From: Bacillus sp. FJAT-27264
GTDB taxonomy: Bacteria; Bacillota; Bacilli; Paenibacillales; Paenibacillaceae
Length of the DNA: 64,000 bases
Direction: 5' to 3'
NCBI RefSeq assembly: GCF_001682855.1
Contig: NZ_MAQW01000023.1
Location: forward strand, 575,414 to 639,413
This document shows, piece by piece, positions 1 to 9,468 of this stretch (its first letter is position 1; each line of letters begins with the position of its first letter). Below the pieces are notes generated by a model. That model was not told where the DNA came from. It worked only from the letters and a program-made list of their open reading frames with translations, and did no database searches. A program made the translations under genes and the position numbers.

Positions 1-39
1 TCTGGGTAAATACATATATAGCAGGAGGTCTGGGCGTCA

Positions 40-696
40 ATGATGAAGGTTTGGCAGGTGGTCATTGTGGGGTGTCACCCCACAAGCATGCTGGGAACGA
101 AGTTGATTCTGGAAGAAGGGGGGGAGCTGGAGGTTCTGGGGATGTATTCTACATGGACTGAAGGGGCCGCGGTAGTGCGGGAGAAGCAGCCTGATCTGGT
201 GCTTACCGATTATCAAATGCCAGATGGAGAGGTAGAGAGTGTGCTGTTTGACATGAAGAACAGTTCGCCAGCCTCTCATTTTGTTGTTATGACCGACGAA
301 GACGGCAGAGAACTGCTGCAATCATTTATAGAACTTGGGGCTAGCGGCATACTATCCAAAGGTGCATCACCCGGACAATTGCTGCAGCTGATCAAAGGAT
401 TGCGTGAAGGCTTTATCTCCATCCCGCTAGAATGGATCAAGAAGGGCTTCTGGCCGATATCCCCGTCCAAAGGACTCGACAGCGTTCTGCAATTAACCCA
501 GACAGAGACTTTTATAATGGAACGAATTGTGCAGGGGATTACGTATGACAAAATTGCGCTGGAGATTGATGTGAGCCGCCGTTCCATTGATAACTACCTC
601 CGCAAAATCTATGTGAAGCTGGATGTCACCACAAGGGCGCAAGCGATTGAGAAATTCGCGCTGTTCTCCAGACAGCACCGACAAATCTACGCTTGA
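40..696 (+). CDS. NarL/LuxR-family response regulator
   Basis: The 218-residue protein has a receiver-like N-terminal half and a LuxR-type helix-turn-helix C-terminal half (about residues 150-210, with ...ITYDKIALEIDVSRRSIDNYLRK...). The putative phospho-acceptor is Asp57 in VLTDYQMPDG. It should be a DNA-binding transcription regulator controlled by an unknown histidine kinase; no kinase is adjacent. A GGAGG motif lies 11 bases before the first ATG, and a second ATG follows directly, so the start is uncertain by one codon. The ComA/DegU-like size and layout are clear. The target genes cannot be told from the sequence. Confidence 0.85.
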   Translation: MMKVWQVVIVGCHPTSMLGTKLILEEGGELEVLGMYSTWTEGAAVVREKQPDLVLTDYQMPDGEVESVLFDMKNSSPASHFVVMTDEDGRELLQSFIELGASGILSKGASPGQLLQLIKGLREGFISIPLEWIKKGFWPISPSKGLDSVLQLTQTETFIMERIVQGITYDKIALEIDVSRRSIDNYLRKIYVKLDVTTRAQAIEKFALFSRQHRQIYA

Positions 697-764
697 GCTA
701 GAGCAGAACGACATAATGCTGGCAGGGCCTGAATATTCTTGGAACGAGGGAGGGGGGATTTCGC

Positions 765-1982
765 ATGAAATATGACTTTTCCGCACGTGCTCACACCCTG
801 TTGTCATCACAGCTCCTGAGCATACGTACCCAAACGCGGAGAGGCTCCATGATATCGCTAGCCGAAGAATTACCTGCGGAAGAGTTATTCCCACTATCCT
901 TGCTGGCCGAGACAGCTTCCACAGTCATCTCTGCCGATGCCGGTGCGCTCCAGTATGGAGACCCGGAAGGATATGGGCCACTGCGTGAATGGTTAACAGG
1001 GGACTGGTTAAAAGCCAAAGGAGTGGCCGTCGCTGAAGGCGGGGTGCTACTGACGACAGGCAGCCAGCAAGCTATTGATCTGCTATCCCGGGTCTATATT
1101 GATCCAGGGGACTGTGTGCTGGTCGAAAATCCGACTTCGCCAGGTATGCTCCAGGCGCTGCGGATGCAGGGTGCTGTGATTATTCCAGTCCAGGGCGACA
1201 GGGATGGGTTGCTTCCGGATCATCTGCGAAGCCAGATCCTGCAGTACCGTCCCAAGATGCTGTATGCAGCACCGAGCTTTACCAATCCAAGCGGAGTTCT
1301 ATGGAGCCTTACACGGCGCAAGGAGATTCTGGAGCTGTGTATCGCGCATGATGTGCTGATTGTAGAGGATGATTCTTATGGAGATCTTCACTTTGAGCGG
1401 TACAGTGAACATCCTCTTGGCAAGTATCCGTCGCTGTATGCACTGGAAAATGTCAGCGACGGTGGACATGTACTCTACATTGGCTCCTTTAGCAAAACGG
1501 TTGCTCCTGCGCTACGCACAGGCTGGGCGGCTGGTAGTCGTGAACTGATCTCTGTAATGGCTGCGGCAAAACAAATGGCGGACTGGCAGTCGAGTTCTCT
1601 GAACCAGCGGCTGCTACATCATCTGTTGGATGTCTCCGCATTTGATTTGCGGGAACATATCAAGCTGCTGAATCGGGAGTATCATACACGCTTCAAGTTG
1701 ATGATCGAGCTGCTAAAGCGACCCGCCTGGAAGCAGAGCTCATATGAGCTTCCCGTAGGGGGCATGTTCCTCTGGGTGTCCCTTCCAGATGGAATGGACG
1801 TCAATGCGCTGCTCCGCTGCGCGCTGGGCAAGGGCGTTGCCTTTCTGCCCGGGCCTCTGTGCAGTGTGAATGGCGGAGGGCAATATATCCGCCTGAACTT
1901 TACCCATCCGGGCCGAGACGAGCTGCTGCTCGGTATGAACTTGATGAGCGAGGCGGTTACCGAGTTCACCGCCCGTAGTTAA
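765..1982 (+). CDS. PLP-dependent aminotransferase (class I/II, MocR/LysN-like catalytic domain)
   Basis: The 405-residue fold-type I aminotransferase has the PLP lysine at Lys244 in GSFSKTVAPALRTGW. Upstream motifs are TTGSQQAIDLLSR, the NPTSPG cofactor loop and APSFTNPSG. It resembles the catalytic half of MocR regulators and 2-aminoadipate/aromatic aminotransferases (LysN/ARO8 type), but it has no N-terminal GntR winged helix, so it should be an enzyme and not a regulator. An AGGGAGGGGGG-type ribosome site lies just upstream. A terminator follows at 2038-2066. The substrate cannot be assigned. Confidence 0.85.
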   Translation: MKYDFSARAHTLLSSQLLSIRTQTRRGSMISLAEELPAEELFPLSLLAETASTVISADAGALQYGDPEGYGPLREWLTGDWLKAKGVAVAEGGVLLTTGSQQAIDLLSRVYIDPGDCVLVENPTSPGMLQALRMQGAVIIPVQGDRDGLLPDHLRSQILQYRPKMLYAAPSFTNPSGVLWSLTRRKEILELCIAHDVLIVEDDSYGDLHFERYSEHPLGKYPSLYALENVSDGGHVLYIGSFSKTVAPALRTGWAAGSRELISVMAAAKQMADWQSSSLNQRLLHHLLDVSAFDLREHIKLLNREYHTRFKLMIELLKRPAWKQSSYELPVGGMFLWVSLPDGMDVNALLRCALGKGVAFLPGPLCSVNGGGQYIRLNFTHPGRDELLLGMNLMSEAVTEFTARS

Positions 1983-2037
1983 AGCGCCGGTCGGGTATAC
2001 GATAACCCGGAACAGGCGTGACTTGAATAACGTGAAG

Positions 2038-2066
2038 AAGCATCCCGTGGGCCGGGATGCTTTTTG
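2038..2066 (+). terminator. Rho-independent terminator after aminotransferase
   Basis: The stem AAGCATCCCG / CGGGATGCTT with a 5-base loop is followed by TTTTTG, 56 bases after the aminotransferase stop. Confidence 0.85.
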
Positions 2067-2229
2067 TTATGGGGCGGGGCGGCTTGGAGGTCTGGGTCGC
2101 TTGCGGCGTCACACAAGCGATTTTTTCGCGCTGGGAAGCTTTTTGACGGCGCTGCTGTAACAAGACGGCAGGTTGGGTTTCCCGGCAAGATAGTGAGTTA
2201 TAAAGCTGGGCGCATAAGCAAGCTGCCCC

Positions 2230-3129
2230 TTAAAGTCTCGCTGTCACGTTCCCGGTGACAGCGGCATATTCCACCAGGGCGGCATGCCCGCCCTTGGTGA
2301 GGGTGTACCGGCCACGGGTGATCCGCAGGAACCAGCCGTAGTAGTTGTGCTGCAGGATGGCCGCTGCGCCGGGCACTCCGCTGCGCTTGCGCAGCTCCGC
2401 CGGGGTGATACCGGCGGAGCGCTCTGCCGCCGCGCTGCCAGCGGCGGCAATCTCAGGCCGGGCAGCCAGCAGCTGCTGGCCGGCCTGTTCCGCTTCCGGC
2501 GATGCAGCGGAAGCGAACCCGGGCGGCTGCTGCGCAGCAGCCGTCTCATCTGGTTCAGCGCTGCCGCGCGCTGAACGGACGCCCAGCAGCTCGGCTTCCG
2601 CCTCCTGCAGTGCCAGAGCCACGCGCAGCGCCTTCTCACGATAGGCGGTGACGAGCTTGACGCCCGTGCTGCCACCGGTGTTGTAGTCGCCGCTGCGCTC
2701 GTGGAATTCATTGAGCAGGCGCTCGCGCCGCCGACCGCCGCCCCGCTGGGCGGGCAAGGTCTCATCCGGCTCGGCCAGCACCTCTACCACCGGAGCCTTC
2801 GTCTTGTAGAAGGTTACGGTGATAAGCCCGAGACCAAGCCGGCGGCAGAGTCCGCTCAATTCGCCCCAGCGCTGATTGACCGCGCCTTTCTTGTCCCGAT
2901 TGCGCTCGACCGCAAGGTAGACGCTTGGGCTAAGCTTCAACCGTTCAACCCCCTGCAGCAGCAGGGCGAGGTTGAAGGATTTTTTCATCTCCACGATCAG
3001 CGGCGGTTCTCCGTTCTCCCGGATGCCTACCAGATCGCAGGTCCGCACCTCACCCTTGATCTCATAACCCTGCTTTTCAAAAAAAACTTTTAATGGAGCA
3101 TACAGCTCCGTCTCATGCCGTACGGCCAT
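2230..3129 (-). CDS. DUF2161 family protein (PD-(D/E)XK nuclease-like)
   Basis: The 299-residue protein has an N-terminal domain (about 1-115) with a motif set typical of PD-(D/E)XK folds: CDLVGIRENGEPPLIVEMKKS supplies the D...E-x-K triad. This matches the DUF2161 family as I know it; the biochemical role of that family is unknown. An Ala/Glu/Pro-rich, low-complexity linker follows at about 180-235. A C-terminal region (...ITPAELRKRSGVPGAAAILQHNYYGWFLRITRGRYTLTKGG...) resembles a winged-helix-like domain. The start is supported by CAGGAG 9 bases before the ATG. It is convergent with the aminotransferase and divergent from prkA. Confidence 0.75.
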   Translation of the reverse strand: MAVRHETELYAPLKVFFEKQGYEIKGEVRTCDLVGIRENGEPPLIVEMKKSFNLALLLQGVERLKLSPSVYLAVERNRDKKGAVNQRWGELSGLCRRLGLGLITVTFYKTKAPVVEVLAEPDETLPAQRGGGRRRERLLNEFHERSGDYNTGGSTGVKLVTAYREKALRVALALQEAEAELLGVRSARGSAEPDETAAAQQPPGFASAASPEAEQAGQQLLAARPEIAAAGSAAAERSAGITPAELRKRSGVPGAAAILQHNYYGWFLRITRGRYTLTKGGHAALVEYAAVTGNVTARL

Positions 3130-3354
3130 AGATTGTCACTCCTGTACCCCTATTTGCAGGGTCTGATGCCCGATATTTAAAACAAGCATGATCGCCCATC
3201 TCTAACTTTGTGGGGTGATTTACTGATTCTCTATTATAGCACAGCAAAAAATAGGTCAACTATTCGGGGCTTGCCGCATAGGTATGTAATACACTTTTGA
3301 AAGCCATTTGGAGCCATAGAGGAGCATTAGGAGCGCAAGAGGAGGCAGCGAGCA

Positions 3355-5250
3355 ATGGACATTTTTGAGCGTATAGCTTCGTATCGGGCTGAGAACGACC
3401 GTTTGGCGTGGAACGGCACCTTCAAGGATTATGTTGAACTGCTGAAGAAAGACCCATCTCCCGCCAAAACCGCTCACGCCCGTGTATACGACATGATCAA
3501 ATCTCACGGCGTAGAGGAAATTAATGGACGCAAAAGGTATAAGTTTTTTGAACAGGAGATTTTCGGTTTGGACCGGGCTGTGGAAAAGCTGGTGGAGGAA
3601 TACTTCCATTCCGCCGCACGGCGCCTGGATGTTCGCAAACGGATTCTGCTGCTGATGGGGCCTGTCAGCGGAGGGAAATCGACACTTGTTACACTGCTCA
3701 AACGCGGCCTGGAGCAATATTCAAGAACGCCGGAAGGTGCCGTGTATGCTGTTGAGGGCTGCCCGATGCATGAGGACCCACTGCATTTGATCCCGCATGA
3801 GCTGCGTCCCGAGATTGAGCGAGAGCTTGGTGTGCGCATCGAGGGCAACCTGTGCCCCTCCTGCCAAATGCGGCTGAAGAACGAATACGGTGGCGACATT
3901 GAGAAGGTTGGCGTAGTGCGTGTTGTTTTGTCAGAGGAAGAACGGGTGGGTATCGGTACCTTCAGTCCATCCGATCCGAAATCGCAGGATATTGCTGATC
4001 TGACCGGCAGCATCGACTTCTCCACCATTACCGAATTTGGCTCGGAATCCGATCCGCGCGCATACCGTTTCGACGGGGAATTGAATAAAGCTAACCGGGG
4101 ACTGATGGAATTCCAGGAGATGCTGAAATGCGATGAGAAATTCCTCTGGAACCTGCTGTCACTGACCCAAGAGGGGAACTTTAAGGCTGGGCGATTCGCG
4201 TTAATTAGTGCGGATGAGCTTATTGTGGCCCATACAAACGAAACGGAGTACAAATCCTTTATCTCGAATAAAAAGAATGAGGCGCTGCAGTCCCGCATGA
4301 TCGTCATGCCCGTTCCGTACAATCTCAGAGTCTCTGAAGAGGAAAAGATTTATGCGAAGCTCATTTCCCAGAGCGACATGAAGCATGTGCATATTGCTCC
4401 CCACGCGCTGCGTGCAGCGGCGATTTTCTCGATCCTGACCCGCCTGAAGGAGAGCAAGAAGCAGGGAATGGATCTTATCAAGAAGCTGCGGATGTACGAC
4501 GGAGAAGAGGTTGAGGGCTACAAGGAAGCGGACCTGAAGGAAATGCAAACCGAATATCAGGATGAAGGGATGTCCGGCATCGATCCACGATATGTTATCA
4601 ACCGGATCTCTAGTGCGCTGATCAAAGGCGATTTGCAGTGCATGAACGCACTGGATGTTCTGCGGGCGATCAAGGATGGTCTGGATCAGCACCCTTCCAT
4701 CACCAAGGAGGAGCGGGAACGGTATCTGAACTTTATCTCCATTGCCCGCAAGGAATACGATGTCTTGGCGAAAAGCGAAGTGCAAAAGGCATTCGTCTAT
4801 TCCTTCGAGGAGTCGGCCAAAACGTTGTTCGAGAATTATCTCGATAATATCGAGGCCTTCTGCAACTGGGCCAAAATCCGTGATCCCCTCACGGATGAGG
4901 AGATGGAGCCGGATGAGCGGCTGATGCGCTCCATTGAAGAGCAGATCGGCATCTCCGAGAATGCCAAGAAGGCGTTCCGGGAAGAGATTCTGATTCGGAT
5001 TTCCGCGTACTCCCGTAAAGGGAAGAAGTTCGAATACAACAATCATGACCGTCTGCGTGAAGCCATTGAGAAGAAGCTGTTCGCCGATCTCAAGGATATT
5101 GTCAAAATCACCACCTCTTCCAAAACACCGGACGAGAGCCAGCTGAAACGGATCAACGAGGTGACGAGACGTCTCATCGACGAGCACAACTACTGCCCGG
5201 TATGCGCCAATGAATTGCTGCGCTATGTCGGAAGCCTGCTGAACCGCTAA
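3355..5250 (+). CDS. prkA: PrkA family serine protein kinase / AAA ATPase
   Basis: The 631-residue protein has full family length. An N-terminal AAA-type ATPase domain carries a P-loop at about residues 102-110 (GPVSGGKST), and a C-terminal PrkA domain contains a Cys pair near the end (YCPVCANELL). In Bacillus, PrkA is made in the mother cell during sporulation and is functionally linked to YhbH and SpoVR; both are in this window, at 49 kb and 7.4 kb. The ribosome site GAGGAGG precedes the ATG. A perfect bidirectional terminator follows. A weak sporulation-sigma-like pair (GTCAACTATT ... CATAGGTA, about 3254-3285) lies upstream but is only suggestive. Confidence 0.95.
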   Translation: MDIFERIASYRAENDRLAWNGTFKDYVELLKKDPSPAKTAHARVYDMIKSHGVEEINGRKRYKFFEQEIFGLDRAVEKLVEEYFHSAARRLDVRKRILLLMGPVSGGKSTLVTLLKRGLEQYSRTPEGAVYAVEGCPMHEDPLHLIPHELRPEIERELGVRIEGNLCPSCQMRLKNEYGGDIEKVGVVRVVLSEEERVGIGTFSPSDPKSQDIADLTGSIDFSTITEFGSESDPRAYRFDGELNKANRGLMEFQEMLKCDEKFLWNLLSLTQEGNFKAGRFALISADELIVAHTNETEYKSFISNKKNEALQSRMIVMPVPYNLRVSEEEKIYAKLISQSDMKHVHIAPHALRAAAIFSILTRLKESKKQGMDLIKKLRMYDGEEVEGYKEADLKEMQTEYQDEGMSGIDPRYVINRISSALIKGDLQCMNALDVLRAIKDGLDQHPSITKEERERYLNFISIARKEYDVLAKSEVQKAFVYSFEESAKTLFENYLDNIEAFCNWAKIRDPLTDEEMEPDERLMRSIEEQIGISENAKKAFREEILIRISAYSRKGKKFEYNNHDRLREAIEKKLFADLKDIVKITTSSKTPDESQLKRINEVTRRLIDEHNYCPVCANELLRYVGSLLNR

Positions 5251-5304
5251 TAAATATATATTGAACGGCAAGTCACTTAAGGGAAAGCTATATAAATTAA
5301 TTTA

Positions 5305-5351
5305 AAAAGGAATATCCTTAGCCGTCACAACTGGCTAAGGATATTCCTTTT
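5305..5351. terminator. Bidirectional terminator between prkA and repeat-protein gene
   Basis: A 19-bp perfect stem starts AAAAGGAATATCCTTAGCC with a 9-base loop. A-tracts and T-tracts on either side let it serve both convergent genes. Confidence 0.95.
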
Positions 5352-5353
5352 CT

Positions 5354-6079
5354 TTATTCCGCTGAATCCTTGGACTCATTGATTTTGCCGCCTAGATTAA
5401 AGCCTAACTCCCCGTTATATTTGCCCAGGTGACCGTTGATTCCAAGCCCTGCCCCTTGGCCGCCCCCGAACTGAGCTTTGGCTTGTGCGCCGACACCATT
5501 ATCTCCCCCCAAGTGCAATCCGGTATTGAACCCGGCACCCTGACTTTGGCTCAAGTGCCCTTCTGCGTTAGCATTTAAGCCGTACTGACCACCCAGTTGC
5601 GCTTCAGTATTAAATCCGACGCCTTGACCAGCGCTGAGGTGCGAATTCGCTTGTGCATTAATTCCATATTGGCCCCCGGCTTGTGCCTCAGTATTGAATC
5701 CAAAGCCCTGGCTTGTGCCCAGATGAGCGTTGCCCTGCGCATGGATGCCATATTGCTCTGACCCCAGGTGGGCATCGGCATGCGTACCTACGCCATTGTA
5801 GTTCAGATGTCCACCGGCATTAAAGCCAACGCCGTGCTTACCGCCGATATCCGCCCCTGTCTCTACAGTAACGCCTTGCCCGCTACCCACACTTGCGTTC
5901 AACTGACCATTCACAATATGCTGTTTCGGGTTCTGGGTGTTTTGGGGAGGAGGTGTTGGACTGACTTCCGAGCGGTGATGAAAGTAATGACAATAAGGGT
6001 ACTGAACGTACCGAGGTGTATATAGATAAACGGGCTGTTGATAATATTGATGGTTTGGATACTGATTTCCATAGGTCAT
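5354..6079 (-). CDS. Gly/Asn-rich protein with 28-residue tandem repeats
   Basis: The start is placed at the ATG at 6079, because GGAGG lies 8 bases before it and a further in-frame ATG at 6094 is itself part of that ribosome site. The 241-residue protein has a Tyr/His/Pro/Gln-rich head (1-50). At least four tandem repeats of about 28 residues follow, with the pattern QYGINAQANSHL..GQGVGFNTEAQLGG; a terminal less regular unit ends in LGFNLGG. There is no signal peptide or membrane segment. The composition recalls spore-coat or surface beta-solenoid proteins, and it sits between prkA and spoVR, so a spore-associated structural role is possible but unproven. I do not recognise the family. Confidence 0.75.
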   Translation of the reverse strand: MTYGNQYPNHQYYQQPVYLYTPRYVQYPYCHYFHHRSEVSPTPPPQNTQNPKQHIVNGQLNASVGSGQGVTVETGADIGGKHGVGFNAGGHLNYNGVGTHADAHLGSEQYGIHAQGNAHLGTSQGFGFNTEAQAGGQYGINAQANSHLSAGQGVGFNTEAQLGGQYGLNANAEGHLSQSQGAGFNTGLHLGGDNGVGAQAKAQFGGGQGAGLGINGHLGKYNGELGFNLGGKINESKDSAE

Positions 6080-6229
6080 GCGATATACCTCCATTAGTAA
6101 AATAATGATATCAGCCTATTCTATTCATCCTGGAACCTGAATGACACAGCGTAAAGCGCTGAGAGCATCCTCCCAGACCCTGTTTTTTCAGCAAAACAGG
6201 AACAGTCACCTTGGCAGCCAATTGCTATA

Positions 6230-7156
6230 ATGAAATCACCGTACGGGGAAAGGCTGGGTGAGTGCTTGAATTACAGTAAGGATATCGAGAGATGCATCGA
6301 ATATATTGAACAAAATATTAAAGAAAATTTAACAGCTGAAAATATTGCCGCTGCCTCCGGTTATTCGCTGTATCATTTTTGCCGGGTGTTCAGTTTGTGC
6401 AAAGAGATGTCCGTAATGGAGTATGTGCGGAGTCGGAGGCTGTCCTTGGCTTCAATCGAATTATTTAATGGAAAAAGGATTATAGATATTGCGCAGGATT
6501 ATGGCTTTGAGACACAGAGCGGATTTGCCAAGGCATTCCGGAAAGCTTTCGGATACAGTCCCTCGCAGTATGCTGCGCGGATGGACGGATTTCTTCAGAA
6601 TGAATCTATTTTCGAAATCGGAGGTTATTTGATGAACCCTGTTATTGTAAAAAAGCCAGCGTTCAAGGTTGCCGGTTATGGCATCCAAACGAATGTGGCT
6701 GAAGGTAATTATACGAAGGATGTCGCTTCTTTCTGGAGTCAATATGAAGGAGAAAATTTGGAATCTAAAATGTACGAGATTCTGACTCCGCCTAAGCATG
6801 GAGAAGTGGGGCTGTGCATTCCCGCCTTGGATAGCGGTAACGCCACATATTTGCTGGGTGTGATTGTAGAAGACTTCAACCAGGTGACCGGGGATATGCT
6901 TACTGCGAGCGTCCCTGAAGCGGAATATGCTGTTTTTACCACGCCTCCAGTGGATACCTCGGAGGGGAAGGATCAGAAGGATTTTGTTCAGGTGATTAGG
7001 AGCACTTGGAAGTATATTTTTGAAGAATGGTTTCCTGGCAATAATTATAAATATGATGAGGGCAAGTTGGACTTTGAGTTCTACGACGAGCGCTGCCATT
7101 CCCGGGTGGATACGGTAATGGAGATTTATGTGCCTGTGAAAGAGCGAGTGGAGTAA
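6230..7156 (+). CDS. AraC-family transcription regulator with GyrI-like effector domain
   Basis: The 308-residue protein has two AraC helix-turn-helix motifs (about 15-120: ENIAAASGYSLYHFCRVF ... IIDIAQDYGFETQSGFAKAFRKAFGYSPSQY). A GyrI-like/BmrR-type small-molecule-binding domain follows (about 135-305, containing GLCIPALDSGNATYLLGV and a W..IFEEWFP segment). It is a paralogue of the protein at 19065-19958. The first ATG has no clear ribosome site; an in-frame TTG at 6266 behind GGGTGAG is a credible alternative start. The ligand is unknown. A terminator follows. Confidence 0.85.
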   Translation: MKSPYGERLGECLNYSKDIERCIEYIEQNIKENLTAENIAAASGYSLYHFCRVFSLCKEMSVMEYVRSRRLSLASIELFNGKRIIDIAQDYGFETQSGFAKAFRKAFGYSPSQYAARMDGFLQNESIFEIGGYLMNPVIVKKPAFKVAGYGIQTNVAEGNYTKDVASFWSQYEGENLESKMYEILTPPKHGEVGLCIPALDSGNATYLLGVIVEDFNQVTGDMLTASVPEAEYAVFTTPPVDTSEGKDQKDFVQVIRSTWKYIFEEWFPGNNYKYDEGKLDFEFYDERCHSRVDTVMEIYVPVKERVE

Positions 7157-7268
7157 TAAAGATCCGCGTGCCTGATGCGGTTCGGTTAATAGCCTAGCTG
7201 CGGATGGTTTGAACTTCTGCGCCGCTCCACAATATTCGTCTGATAGTAATCCTATTTTATCGATCGGC

Positions 7269-7307
7269 AAAAAAGCCCGCATTGCACATAAGTGCGAGCG
7301 GGCTTTT
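7269..7307. terminator. Terminator between AraC gene and spoVR
   Basis: The stem AAAAGCCCGC / GCGGGCTTTT is flanked by A- and T-rich ends and lies between convergent genes. Confidence 0.85.
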
Positions 7308-7396
7308 CCAGTAGATGTACATCTTCTTGCAATTTCCGCACCGGGTGCGTCTCCCGGCGCGCGGTGCTCGGCCCAAGGTGGTGGTCAAACCTCTTG

Positions 7397-8791
7397 TTAC
7401 AAAAACCGCCGCTGCACCTTTTTCCCATCATAGGTGAACAGCGCCTTCTTCTCCTCCACAACCGTCTGTAAATGCACCGTACGGCCCCACAATTTGTAGA
7501 TATGCGGGAGCGTCCGCTCCAGATACTTCAGGTCCAGCTCAATACTCTCGTACTGATGCTCAATATACAACTCGCCGTTCCGCTCATAATCGGCATCCTT
7601 GATGACGAGGTAAGGAGAGCCGCCGTTCACGCGGGCCAGTACCAGCTGGTCCCGGACATTTTCCCAAGCCTTGTCGGTAATTTTCCACTCCGGGCCTTTT
7701 TTCTCGAAGACATAGAGGTCCAAATCATTAACGAGTTCCTTGGACAGATAGCTGCGGATAAAAGAGGTGTCGGAATCCAGCTCACGCACCTCGAAGATTT
7801 TATCGCGGTCCCAGCGGCGCTCGATATCTTCGAATATTTTCAGGCCGAGGTAGTAAGGGTTCAGGCTCTGGCGGGAGGGCTGAACGACCGAGGAATTCAG
7901 CTTAGCGTATTCGACCGTTTCCTCAGACGTCAGGTCCAGCTCGCGTATGATCCGCTGATGCCAGTAGGAAGCCCAGCCTTCGTTCATGATCTTTGTTTCC
8001 ATCTGCGGCCAGAAATAGAGCATTTCGTCATGCAGCATCGTCATAATATCGCGCTGCCAATCCTCAAGCGCTGTGGAATACTGCTGGATGAACCAGACGA
8101 TGTCCTTCTCCGGCTCTGGCGGGAAAGCCCGATTACTAGGTGCCGGCTCGGGGGGAGCTGCGTTGACCTGATCCAGTTTCCATAGCTCGTCATAAGGATT
8201 GGCCGGAGTGTTGCTGCCAGGTGGTGTATCCTTGCGGTCTTTCATCTTCGCTTCCAGCAGATGGGTCTTGCCGAGCTTACGCGGCTGGATCAGGCTGGGA
8301 TCGATATGCTCCTGGATCGCGAGCACAGAATCAATAAAGCTCTCTACGGCCTCTGTGCCGTAGGTCACCGAATAGTCCGCGATTCGATCGGCGGTTGCCG
8401 ACATACTCTCGACCATATTCCGGTTGGAGATGGAGAAGCGGGCATTGTTCTTGAAGAAATCGCAGTGGGCCAGCACGTGAGCCACAATTAGCTTGTTCTG
8501 GATGAGCGAATTGCCGTCCAGCAGGAACGCATAGCACGGGTTGGAGTTGATGACCAACTCGTAAATCTTACTCAAGCCGAAATCATATTGAGACTTCATT
8601 TTATGAAAAGTTTTTCCGAAGCTCCAGTGGCCGAACCGGGTTGGCATTCCATAGGCACCGAACGTGTAAATAATATCGGCAGGACAGATCTCATACCGCA
8701 TCGGATAGAAATCCAGCCCGAAGCCGGTAGCAATCTCCGTAATCTCCGCAATGGCCCTCTCTAGCGCTTTCAGTTCATCATCGCCGGGCAT
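7397..8791 (-). CDS. spoVR: SpoVR family stage V sporulation protein
   Basis: The 464-residue protein has the hallmark N-terminal SpoVR core (PADIIYTFGAYGMPTRFGHWSFGKTFHKMKSQY), the NEGWASYWHQRI motif and the C-terminal GGSPYLVI...NGELYIEHQYE region, at full length for the family. In Bacillus, SpoVR is needed for normal spore cortex formation and works with PrkA and YhbH; the molecular activity is unclear. GGAGAG precedes the ATG. On the minus strand upstream, TCATACTT and CATATACAT separated by 13 bases (within about 8870-8910) resemble a mother-cell sigma-E/K promoter. A 51-bp stray copy of this gene (8579-8629) lies at 9469-9519. Confidence 0.95.
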   Translation of the reverse strand: MPGDDELKALERAIAEITEIATGFGLDFYPMRYEICPADIIYTFGAYGMPTRFGHWSFGKTFHKMKSQYDFGLSKIYELVINSNPCYAFLLDGNSLIQNKLIVAHVLAHCDFFKNNARFSISNRNMVESMSATADRIADYSVTYGTEAVESFIDSVLAIQEHIDPSLIQPRKLGKTHLLEAKMKDRKDTPPGSNTPANPYDELWKLDQVNAAPPEPAPSNRAFPPEPEKDIVWFIQQYSTALEDWQRDIMTMLHDEMLYFWPQMETKIMNEGWASYWHQRIIRELDLTSEETVEYAKLNSSVVQPSRQSLNPYYLGLKIFEDIERRWDRDKIFEVRELDSDTSFIRSYLSKELVNDLDLYVFEKKGPEWKITDKAWENVRDQLVLARVNGGSPYLVIKDADYERNGELYIEHQYESIELDLKYLERTLPHIYKLWGRTVHLQTVVEEKKALFTYDGKKVQRRFL

Positions 8792-8939
8792 GAACCCATC
8801 TCTCCTTCCTTCTTCTAACGCACCGTGTACTGGCAGAGTTTAACGTACGTTCCCAGCTTAAGCGGGAGCCGTTCTTCTTATGTATATGGGTGGAGAGATG
8901 GAAGTATGATGAGGGAGGGGATGCCTGAGAGAGGAAAGA

Positions 8940-9413
8940 GTGGCATTTGTCAGAAGGGGCGCAGTGCATCAGTTTAATGTAGGAGAACTTCATTTCGCAT
9001 TACGGGCATTCTTCCAGAATCGGAGTTGCTATGTGTTTGTGGCTCCGTCTAATATGCTTTTCTCTGAAAGTGAAGATTATCAATCACCCGATCAGGTCAC
9101 CCAACCGGATCTTTCGGTTGTTTGTTCTAAGGACCAGATATCCAAGAGCGGCTGTAACGGTGCCTCGACACTCATTATTGAAGTGCTGTCACCAGCCACT
9201 ACATTGAAGGACTTTAATGAGAAGTTCAACTTATATCAGAAGCACGGAGTTCAGGAATATTGGATTGTTGATCCTGGAAATCAAACGGCTCACGTCTATA
9301 CTTTGGAGGACGGCAGTTATCGGGTGCGACATTTATATACAGAGCAGGAAACGATTCAGTCATTTGTTTTTAAAGATTTACAAGTTCCAATGAACACGTT
9401 ATTTAATCTATAA
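8940..9413 (+). pseudogene. 5'-truncated Uma2-family (DUF820) endonuclease-like gene
   Basis: The reading frame shows the Uma2 core: QPDLSVVCSKDQISKSGCNGASTLIIEVLSPAT...EKFNLYQKHGVQEYWIVDP, which carries the D...E-x-(L/V) PD-(D/E)XK-like residues. Intact Uma2 proteins start some 40 residues earlier with a Y.LIDG.IY.M.P segment, and that is missing here. The first codon would be a GTG with a poor ribosome site. I infer that the 5' end was lost next to the spoVR upstream boundary. Residues 10-157 look healthy, so a shortened product cannot be ruled out. Uma2 genes are scattered accessory genes of uncertain function. Confidence 0.65.
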
Positions 9414-9426
9414 CAACAAACACAAT

Positions 9427-9460
9427 TAGCCGGCGAGATATAATCTCGACCGGTTATTTT
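9427..9460 (+). terminator. Terminator after Uma2-like gene
   Basis: An imperfect hairpin (AGCCGGCGAGAT / ATCTCGACCGGTT) is followed by ATTTTTG, directly after the Uma2 stop. Confidence 0.75.
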
Positions 9461-9468
9461 TGTTCTTT

